Assembly (NCBI GenBank): GCA_025765615.1
Contig: JAIVFJ010000131.1
Location: 78,501-142,500 of the forward strand
Source: Zopfochytrium polystomum
Lineage: Eukaryota; Chytridiomycota; Chytridiomycetes; Chytridiales; Chytridiaceae
DNA: 64,000 nt
Direction: 5' to 3'
Made by a program: the position numbers and the translations under genes. Below, one piece after another: positions 55,215 to 64,000 of the stretch. Below the pieces are notes generated by a model, which was given only the letters and a program-made list of their open reading frames with translations, had not been told where the DNA came from and did no database searches. The stretch's first letter is position 1. Each line of letters opens with the position of its first letter.

Positions 55215-57649
55215 ATGAAGGCCACGTTCGCCACCTCACTCGCCCTGCTCGCAGCAGCATGGGCGGCTGTCGTAACTTCAGCCCATGCACTGGACGTAGA
55301 GCGTGGCTTTGACCGTGGCGTCTTGATCCGGAGATTTGCCCTGAGCCCCCTGCGTCCTACGATCAAGTACACCCCCGGTCGGCGATCCATGCTGAAACCC
55401 ATCACAGTCTATCGTGAGGGCTCGATAATTTTATTTCTTTTGCCTCTTCCATTGACGGCGAGTGGGACTACTCACCCTGCTGACTCTTTTACCATCCTCG
55501 TGGCTCCTCCGAATCCTTTCGAAGCCATTTTTTACGGCAACTGGACTGACGCGGACAAAAATCTCATAAATGATTTTATCAGTGGAATCGACGGCAGCCC
55601 GTTTTGGAACATAACAGCAAAGTAAGTGACAAAACAGCTTGCGAGATGATCGAGACTGACGGTTGTTATTTACAATCCCCATCCCGTGCATCCAACTTCC
55701 CTCTCGCTCGCGCAGATACTACAACTACAATCTCACGGACAAGGGCGAGCCTGGGCCCAAAGCTTATGTGACCTCGACCGTCAAGCTCGGAAAGGCCGCG
55801 ACTGATCCGCACCGCTCGCTCGGGAACTGGTTGAACAGACCAAACGGGACCACCTTCGACGACGTGATGACCCTGGTTAATAATGTTGTAAAGTCTGGCA
55901 ACTTGCCGATCGACACGGACGGATTCTACCTGGTACTGACGGACGAGCAAACGAACGAGGGAGACTCGTGCCGGAGCTACTGCGGATGTGAGTGTTTCTC
56001 GTATTCGAAAACAGGGATTCCTCCCATTGTTTGAGTTTCTGCTATGTTAACTCGTTTGAGATCAGGGCACAACTCCTTCTTCAGCACTCAGGATGCTGCA
56101 CGACAGAAAAACATTACTTCTGGCATTGACTATTCGGCTCCAAACTTGAAATACAGCTGGGTTGGGAACGCAAATTCGTGCGGCGCCACTGGAATGTTGC
56201 ACTGCGCCAATCGCAACTTTTTCGCTTCTCCCAACGGTTTGTGTCCCTCACTCATGATTTGTCGTTGACTGTAATGTTTGATAAGGCTCTCCTGCCATCG
56301 ATGTGATGCTCAGCCAAATCGCTCAGGCGCTCGCTAAAGCATCAAGCAACCCTGTAAGTTCCGAACCGGCAGATAATTTGTTTCCAAGGTGACCACCCTC
56401 TCCAACCAAAACCCTTTCAACACATCCATTCCGCCTCGTGCGCATCAAAGGACATGACCGCTGCAACGACTGCCTGGAATGACGTGGTCGATGGTGTCAA
56501 CGATGGGGCGGAGAACGGAGACAACTGCGCATATGTATATGGCTCGCAAACCAGTCGTGATCACTCAGCCGGTTTCTACTACAACAATGAATGGAACGGT
56601 CGGAAGTACTACATCCAGCAAATGTGGGACCCAGAGACTCAGGCAAGGAAAATCCCTTTACGACCCCATTCGTTTAAAGAGTGACCGAGAGCTGTGGAGA
56701 GGCTGATGCCGTCGCATTTCGGCGATCTTATATACCATTATTCCCTGTCCTTTGAACTTCTCAGCTTTGCGGCCCGACGTTCCCGAACAAGGTCCCCAGC
56801 GACTGTGCCAAGCTGCAAGGTCTACTTCCCGACATGTTTCTTAGCGACGACTGCTGCAACTCCGGGTAAGTAAGCTTTTGACAGGGCAGTGGGATGGGCA
56901 AGGAGTTCCATGTGAAGCTTCTTTTGGTTCACACAACTAAAAAAACCACGCCGAACAGGGTCGCCGATTGTTCGAACGGAAGTATCATCGGCCTCGACTT
57001 CACCGGCCTGCAGCTGACGGGCTCATTGCCCGATTTTATCAAGTCGCTCAACTCTAAATTTGAACGCCTCGAGACTTTGTTTCTAAAATCAAACAACTTC
57101 TCCGGACCCTTGCCCGACGCGATTTGTCACCAGACTCAGGTATGTAAGCGTCTTTCTTCTTTACCATCATTTTTATGGGACCTGCTGTTGACTCTTCACC
57201 GCGCCAATGACCGCCAACCACAAACAAAGCTCCAAAACCTCGTTGCCTCATATATGCCGAACCTGACGGGGCCTCTCCCGTCGTGCCTTGGCCGGATGAG
57301 CAACCTCCGCGTCCTCAGCTTCCACGACAGCCCGCAACTCACAGGCCCAATCCCGTCGACGCTGACCTCGCTCCCACACCTCCAATATCTGCACGTCGGA
57401 TCTTGCGCCCTCAACGGCACGCTGCCTGACTTTTCTGCGCTGTCCGACTTGAACTATTTCCGCGCCGATGGCAACCGCGATCTCACGGGCGTGCTGCGCA
57501 GCGGGTACCCCGGGTTCCCCGGCGGCAGCAGCGTCTCGCAGGCCGGTAGCGACGGCGTGCCGCTGAGGACGTGCGATTTGAGCGGGACGAAGGTGTGCGT
57601 CGAGAAGGGGCACGTCGGGCCCTCCTGCTTTGTGGAGAAGTCGTGCTGA
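55215..57649 (+). CDS. Secreted PHI-1/EXORDIUM-like domain fused to plant-type leucine-rich repeats
   Basis: Eight exons join in phase: 55215-55621, 55716-55987, 56066-56236, 56286-56353, 56451-56642, 56765-56865, 56959-57139 and 57230-57649, giving about 603 residues. Residues 1-25 form a signal peptide with a cleavable-looking ...TSAHA end. A PHI-1-like domain (phosphate-induced protein 1/EXORDIUM family of plants) follows: PNPFEAIFYGNW, a Ser/Thr-rich strand, DGFYLVLTD, Cys-containing RSYCGWHNS, YSWVGN and ASPNGSPAIDVMLS, then NGRKYYIQQMWDP. After a Cys-rich linker (about 440-475) come plant-type LRRs with the LxGPIP signature (NNFSGPLP, LTGPIPSTLTSLPHLQYL) and a Cys-rich tail. One intron appears to use a GC donor. 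The role may be in the wall or at a host surface, but this is inference. Confidence 0.8.
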
Positions 57650-57919
57650 AGGCGTTTTTCTTTCCGTTTTTTATTTCGTTCTTTGCTGACTTTTGTTGGC
57701 TTGGCTTTTTCTCCCTTGGAAAAATTTTTGTTGCTGCACTTGTCATTCCATGGGATGCATATTTTCCTTCCTTTAAGCACTCTCACGTTCAAAGACCCTC
57801 TTGTTCAGTTTCCTGCTTTGCACTTCTTCACACCAACTCTCACTCTTGCCCCACCCAAACGTGGGGATCTTCCCCTCATTGCAACATCTGCACAATAGAA
57901 ACACAACCCATCAAATCTC

Positions 57920-58203
57920 ACGGACAGGGCGAGCCTATGTACACGACCTCGACCGTCAAGCTCGGCAAGGCTGCGGCTGATCCGAGCCGCTCGTTCTGGA
58001 CCTGGTTGAACGGCCCTAACGCGACCACCTCGGAGGACGTGTTGGCCCTGGTCAACAAGTTTGTCAAGTCTGGCGATCTGCCTTCCGACACGGACGGATT
58101 TTATCTCGTGCTGACTGACGACCGAACAACAGAGGGAACCACGTGCAGAAGCTACTGCGGATGTAAGTGTGTTCGTGTATAAAGGAGAGGATCGCTTGTT
58201 TTG

Positions 58204-58238
<35 letters not shown>

Positions 58239-59100
58239 GTTTTGCAATGTTAATTCCTTTGAGTTCAGGGCACACCTCCTTCTTCGGCACTCAAGATGCT
58301 GCCCGACAGAGCAACATTACTTCTGGAATTGATTTTTCGGCACCAAACTTGATTTACCGCTGGGTCGGGAACGCGAAGCCGTGCGGGGCCAATGGAATAC
58401 TCCAGTGTGGCACTTGCAGCCTTTTCGCTTCTCTCAATGGTATTTGGCGCTCGCCCTTCAACCATACCCGTTAGCTGACTATAAATGTTTCTTAGGCTCT
58501 CCCGCCATCGATATGATGCTCAGCCCCATTGCTCACGAACTCGCTGAAGCATCAAGCAACCCTGTAAGCCCAGAAACATTCGATCGACCGTTTGTTCAGA
58601 ATCAACTTTGAAGCCTTCTTCATCCCTTTCCCCCCTCCACCAAAGAACACGACGGCTGCAACGACTGCTTGGAATGACGTGCCCGATGGTGGCCACGACG
58701 GATTCGAGAACGGAGACAACTGCGCATTTGTGTACGGCTCGCAAACCAAGCATGACCACTGGGTTTCCCAATATTGCTGCCGTCCTGCCTCGGGCGGCTC
58801 AGCAACCTCCGCCTTCTGGGCCTGACCCACGACCCGCAGCTCACAGGCCCGATCCCGTCGACGCTGACCTCGCTGACGCGCCTCAAATTCCTGCACCTCG
58901 GCTCGAGCGCCTTCAACGGCACCCTGCCCGACTGTTCCGCGCTGCCCGACCAGACGTTTTTCCGCGCCGACGGCAACCGCGATCTCGCGGGCGTGTTCCG
59001 ACCTCGCGCGCGTGCTGCGCAGCGGGTGCGCGGCGTTCCCCGGTGGAAGCAGCGTCTCGCATTCCAGCAGCGACGGTGTGCCGCTGAGGACGTGCTATTC
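57920..59100 (+). pseudogene. Degraded tandem copy of the PHI-1/LRR gene
   Basis: The copy begins in the middle of what is exon 2 of the intact gene and has no signal peptide or start. The PHI-1 blocks TSTVKLGKAAADPSRSFW, DGFYLVLTDDRTTEG and SGIDFSAPNL follow with the same intron positions. At about 58775 the sequence jumps from the PHI-1 part directly into the LRR part (LPSCLGRLSNL...), so the segment equivalent to about 56555-57270 is missing. The end is also lost: sequence after about 58990 diverges and no matching stop is found. A T run of about 30 bases lies in one former intron (about 58208-58237). It is not expected to make a protein. Confidence 0.8.
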
Positions 59101-59627
59101 CCTTTATTTTCCCCACTTTCTTTCTTTCTTTCTTTCTTCGCCGTTTGATGTTTGTTAGAGACTGCGACTGGAATTTTTTGTTTTCCGACTCTGCAACCCA
59201 GCCGCCGCTGTCACGTTTCCCTCCTTTGTTCTTTTCACAGTGTTCTTTCCAACTGTCTCTCGTCCAACGGCAAGGGGGGAGAGGTCCGCTGTCGCAAGAA
59301 ACATTTTTATCGACCACAGAAAACGTCAACAACCCACCACCAAAACGAGCTCGTTCAGCCTGTTGCGCGCCTTACCTTCCTGTAAGCGGGGATCAGCAGC
59401 ACTGGGGCCGACGAACAACGACGACGACTCGACGACGACTCGACGACGACCCGACGAGGGAACATTGGCTCCCCAATGCTTGGGGGGGAAAAAATGGAAA
59501 ATTGGAAAATGCAAAGAGAGAGAAAGAACGGAAAGACAATCCCGACCCGTGCCACGGCCGATTGTCGGGCGGGATCGGGGGTGACTTGTCAGGCGGGACG
59601 GCGATTGGTCGGTTTTTGCTGAATTAG

Positions 59628-59665
<38 letters not shown>

Positions 59666-59793
59666 AAGAGAGAAAGAGAGTGTGTGTGTGAGATAGAGAG
59701 CCGATGGACCGACCGACAGAGATCGCCCGTTGAATTGAATAGACAAAAGCAGCAGCCAAGCAGCAGCCAAACGAAAAACGGCGCTAGCTTGAC
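59101..59793. other. Intergenic before the acyltransferase gene
   Basis: Contains GACGA repeats at about 59420-59455 and a GA run at about 59632-59660. There is no supported coding frame. The GPAT promoter should be here. Confidence 0.5.
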
Positions 59794-62700
59794 ATGGCAG
59801 ACGACGACGTCTCCGTCGCCACCAGCGGCGACGCCTCCGCCATCGATGCCCGCTCCCCTCCTTGTCCTCCCCTTCCCGCCGCCGCGGTCGCGGTTGCAGT
59901 CACCACCGTCGCCGCCGCCGACGCCGTCGCTGCAAGGCCCGACGCCGCAGTCGCCACCGCCGCTGGCATCATCACTGCTGCAATTGCCACTGCTTCCGCC
60001 GTGCCGGACGAGCCGTCTTCCACCGGCCCACAGTCGATGATGCCCGCCACCGTGGGTTCTCCTGCGAAGTTGTCCCAGTCGTCTCTGCCGTTCGCATCTG
60101 CACAGCAGCAACTTCAGCACCAACAACAACAACGGCAACAGCAGCAGGACCAAGAACAAGAACGGAAACCACAGAAGCAACTGCACTCTCCTTACGACGA
60201 GTCGCAACGTCGCCCTCTACACCCTGAACCTTCTTCGCCTTCGTCGCCGTCCGTCGCGATGAAACAATCACCTTCGCCCCAACACTCCCCGTTTGCACCC
60301 TCTTCGCCCTCCCCACTTGGACCTTCTTCTCCGTCGAAATCACATTCCTCGAGCCAGCATCAACCTCGAACACAATCTCCAGACTCTCCACCCTCTGCCC
60401 GCAGTCTCCCACCGCTGGCTTCTGAGCAAGGATTGTCCCCCGTCGGCCCACCACACGTTGTTCGATTTGTGGAGCCGGATGCCGACGTCTACTCGGCTGC
60501 CATGCGACCAAAGAGTCAGAAACCGTTAACAAGGCGAACTGCTTCCTTTGACGTTCCTCGCTCAAACAATCTCCGAGAACAGACGCTCACGAGCTTGACG
60601 AGCTCGGCTTCGTTCTCGCAGCTTCGACAGCGCAACCCATACCGCCACGCGTCGCTTCCCGGTGCCGGCCTGCCCGGCGACAAACCCTCTCTCAAGACAT
60701 CCACGTCTTTGATCGACCTTCACGCCAAGCTGTTTCCCGTCAAGGACGAGCAACCCGACCTTCTTCCGGGCTTTGAGCGGAAACTGCTGCAGCCCTCGGT
60801 CGATCAACCCACTCTTCCTGGTCTTAAACCGAAAATGTAAGCTCGGCCCCGGCATCGACGGGTCGCCATATTTCAACTCACCCCTTCTGCCCCTCCCGCC
60901 AACAGGAATGTTCTACTCGACGGATTTGCCTTTATCAACCTGGCAGCTCAGGCAATCTCTCAGGACGAATTCAGCAAATGCTTTGTGCCGAAACCACGCA
61001 CTCGTTGGACGCTTCAGCTGGTTCTGTTCACTCCTGTATACACGCTGGGCTGGATTTTCCGATACGCTGTCCTTTTTCCATACCGCCTGACGTTGCTCCT
61101 GTCTGCGAGCGTGTTCTTTTTCGCCGCCATGCCGATCGTCTTGTGGATGCGCGACGAGTCAATGCAGGTTAGCGAAGGGGGGCCAACTACTCTGTGTGGA
61201 AAGCTGGTGGTGTGAGCAGCGTCCCTTGGTGGCGGCGCGTGGGGGTGCCCCCCTTGGCTGGTCGATTGGGGGCACAGCCTCCGCGTAATCGATTGCAATC
61301 CTCAGGGATCTTTGTGGCACCCGCAAGATTATCCGTGATGAGCCCTTTTCGCGTCCTGTCGCGTCGGGAATTCACGGCGGGTGCTCGTTTTGTCTCTGGT
61401 CGCCCAGACAGGCAGGGGGGATTTGTGATTTTCCGCCATTGTGCAGGTGTCGACCCCCCACTTTGATCAATAAGACTGACTGCTTTGCCTCCCAACCCCG
61501 ACTTTGAACACAGAGATGGCTGTTCAAATTCTACTGTTCCGCCTTTCTCCGCGCGTGGGGGTCGCAAATCAACTTTCATGGTCGAAAACCTGTTTTGGCG
61601 GAGCCGCATGTATTCGTCTCCAACCACACAAGCGTCATCGACTATGTGAGTTGGCTCCCCCTTTCTCTTCGTGTCCGGAAGTTGATATGGACAGAGACTC
61701 ACAGAGCCTATGTTGGTCCATTTTATATTTTGCCGCAGATTGTCCTTAGCGCACATGATTTCCCGCACGCAACCGTTGCTCAGACGCACGGCGGCCTCAT
61801 AGGCATGTTTGAGCACTCTGTCCTGACTTTGAATGGAAGTCTCATGTTTAATCGAAACGAGAAAAAAGACCGGGGTGTAATTGCCCAAAAGTAGGTGCTA
61901 AGTGGACTCGGTGTTGGAGCGCGGGTGTTGTGGGCTCAAGGTTGACAGCGCTCTTCCCTGATTCCCTTGAAACAATTAACCAGGATGCGAAAACACGTGC
62001 ATAACACAGAAAACGTACCACTTCTAATCTTTCCCGAGGGCACTTGCGTGAACAACGAGTACACGGTACTGTTTCACAAGGGTGCGTTTGAGCTGGACGC
62101 AGCAGTGGTCCCCGTCGCTATAAAGTACGTAGTACAGCCCTGTCGACCACAAATCAAACATGCATTGTGCTAACTTGGATTCCTTCACTTATCCCTGCGG
62201 GCGATACAGATATGACAAAACGTGGGCGGACGCATACTGGCACTCCAAAACGCAGTCGTTCACATCGCATATTCTCTTTCTCATGACGCGTTGGGCTCTG
62301 GTCGCCGATGTGTGGTATCTTCCTCCAGAGCACCCGGAAACGTACCGCGATTCAACGACATTTGCCAACGCCGTGAAAGCCAAAATTTCGAAGCAAGCGA
62401 AACTGAAGAACCTGAGCTGGGACGGATACTTTAAGGTGACATATTACTTCTTTCCTTCCCTCGCTAGTCGACAACAAAACCAGACGGGACGATCTAACAT
62501 CGCCTATCAGAATTTCGCACCAGCACAGGAAAAGCGGGAGAGGTTGAACGAAACTCCGCAAAAGAGGTACGGCGCAGTACTGCAATCGCGACTACGATCG
62601 ATATCAGGAGCTGGCTCTTCCAGCCATAATCTATCAAATCTTGCGAGCCACAGCAACCAGCCTTCGTCCACGCCCAGCCATGCGCCAGCCCTTCGACGGT

Positions 62701-63731
62701 CCCACAGCTTTTGCACAAGCGCTCTGCCTCGTCGCTTGAATCACTCAAGCTCACCAGCGAGCCCTTATCTGGATCAGCACTCTCTAAGCACGGACGCTCG
62801 GAACGCGATTCTTGTCTCACTTTTGGACTACGATGCGAGCAACCCAAGCTGGGCGGGCAGCCGACCGCGAGCGTCAGAACTGGCAGCACGAACGGAGGAC
62901 ATTGTAGGCGTGTGGCGCACCTACACAAAGTCCCGCGGTCGCGCGACCACAGCAACGCTGAGCATCGACCGTCTCGGTCTTGGCGAGGTCGATCCAGAGG
63001 CCGATGAAGAGGCGTGCCGGCGCGTGGAGAACGCGTCGTGGCGAGTGTGGTTCCTCAGCCGCGCAAAGTCGGAGATGGCGGCGGCGGTGGCAGCCGCAGC
63101 AGCCTCAGGGGCTGCTGCATCGGACTCGGCTGCTGCCGCACCTCTTGCGGGTGCGTCTGCGGCCCAGGCGGCGGAGAAGGGTAGCCCTCGCCGTGTCGGA
63201 AGCGGGCTGCACCTGTCTCTGTCGGGGGTGTGGGGCAACGCGTCGTCGCCACCTCACAGCCCAATGGGATCTGGCAGCCGCAGCGGCAGCGGCGGCAACT
63301 TGGTCGGCAGCATGACTGCGAACGGCCATGGCGGGCCGACTTCGCCCATGTCTCCGGGTCTCTTGGTCGAGACGGCGGTCCAGCTGATTGGCGAAACGGT
63401 CGGCGACTACTTTGGGGCGTTTGCAGTGGCGGGCGGCGGAGCCGGCGGTCGCAGCGTGCCAAGGGTGGTGGAAAGCGACGTTGAGGACGACGCGGACGAG
63501 AACGACGAGAACGGGAGCGACCGGCCAGAGGACGAAGACGATGAAGACGAAGAGGACGACGAAGACTACGGTGACGGCACCGACGATGGTGACTTGTCGG
63601 AAGAGGCCGAGGTTTCCGAAGACGATGATGACGACGACGACGACGAGGACGACGACATTTTGGAAATGCGCATTCCGAGGGTCGGTGCGACATCGGCGAC
63701 AACGGGCCGTGTGGAAATACCCGTGAACTGA
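59794..63731 (+). CDS. GPAT3/4-type glycerol-3-phosphate acyltransferase with long disordered ends
   Basis: These endoplasmic-reticulum enzymes acylate glycerol 3-phosphate to lysophosphatidic acid, the first step to phospholipids and triacylglycerol. Six exons join in phase: 59794-60836, 60906-61167, 61514-61645, 61739-61890, 61984-62124 and 62210-63731, giving about 1,083 residues. The first 347 are Ser/Pro/Gln-rich. Two membrane segments lie near residues 380-430 (LVLFTPVYTLGWIF, LLLSASVFFFAAMPIVLW). PlsC motif I is NHTSVID at 472-478; motif III is FPEGTC at 546-551; THGGLIGM, HKGAFEL and VAIKYDKTWADAYW fit the GPAT3/4 subgroup. The last 400 residues are Ser/Ala/Gly-rich and end in an Asp/Glu tract. 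Animal enzymes have about 430-460 residues, so both ends are extra. Confidence 0.85.
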
Positions 63732-64000
63732 TTGCTGGCCCCGGCCTGGCCTCTCTGCGAAAATTCTGTCTCATCTCATTATTGCGCGACGCCTTGCGTG
63801 GCCATGCGTGGCCTTCAGCGCCTCGTCTCTGGACGGGTTCTTTAGGCCCTGCCGATTTTCCCCTCACCACTTCATACCTTTTCCCCTGCTTATTACGAAC
63901 CAACATTTCTGAGGAAGAAAATGGTCCTTTCTTTGTTATATGTTGCCTCTTTTTCGCTTTTCCTGCCTCCCTCTCCCTCTCCTTCGCGATTGGGTTCCGA
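63732..64000. other. Downstream of the acyltransferase
   Basis: Nothing recognised; CT-rich toward the right edge. Confidence 0.4.

Noticed and set aside
62430..62465. A 32-nt intron in the acyltransferase C-terminal exon
   Set aside because: GT and AG are present, but removal shifts the frame into an early stop, while reading through stays open; 32 nt is also too short.

Overview
This window is nuclear DNA from a zoosporic (flagellated) fungus, most likely a chytrid. The genes are split by many short GT-AG introns (about 50-250 bp), coding GC is high, and intergenic and intronic DNA is full of microsatellites and homopolymers. Fungal-type genes (Aro3/4 DAHP synthase, a Furry/Tao3/Mor2 morphogenesis protein, exosome RRP45, a Mam3/CNNM transporter) sit beside genes kept only in organisms with cilia: CFAP298, LZTFL1 and a TPGS1-like tubulin polyglutamylase subunit. 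I assigned all families by reading the translations. No database search was run.

Layout. 1-3.2 kb: a polyQ protein running off the left edge and CFAP298, both minus. 3.5-6.8 kb: a doubtful small plus-strand gene, a short minus-strand coiled-coil protein, and ERCC1/Rad10 (plus), whose start codon lies 72 bp from that of the coiled-coil gene. 7.0-8.9 kb: DAHP synthase (minus). 9.4-10 kb: a dispersed repeat. 10.9-14.2 kb: a multi-finger zinc-finger protein (plus). 14.2-19.2 kb: an AT-richer island of old mobile-element debris, with a transposase-like fragment, a SINE-like repeat and a solo LTR nested in an older reading frame. 20.1-21.8 kb: a coiled-coil/SAP-motif protein (minus).

23.5-47.2 kb: seven plus-strand genes close together: CNNM/Mam3, LZTFL1, RRP45, Furry/Tao3 (over 2,300 residues), an ANKRD40-like protein, TPGS1-like, and a dCache receptor whose reading frame stops just after its second membrane segment. 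47.2-49.4 kb: repeat debris. 49.4-54.6 kb: a complete Ty3/gypsy retrotransposon with matching 251-bp LTRs and a CCCTC target duplication. 55.2-57.6 kb: a secreted protein joining a plant-type PHI-1/EXORDIUM-like domain to plant-type leucine-rich repeats, followed at 57.9-59.1 kb by a degraded tandem copy. 59.8-63.7 kb: a GPAT3/4-type glycerol-phosphate acyltransferase with long disordered ends.

The genes do not form one pathway. Three serve the flagellum (CFAP298 in dynein assembly, LZTFL1 in BBSome control, TPGS1 in tubulin polyglutamylation), two act in nucleic-acid metabolism (ERCC1, RRP45), and others in aromatic amino acid synthesis, cell polarity and lipid synthesis. Three otherwise convincing genes change reading frame exactly at homopolymer runs, which suggests assembly indels. 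The most unusual gene is the PHI-1/LRR fusion with its decayed neighbour.
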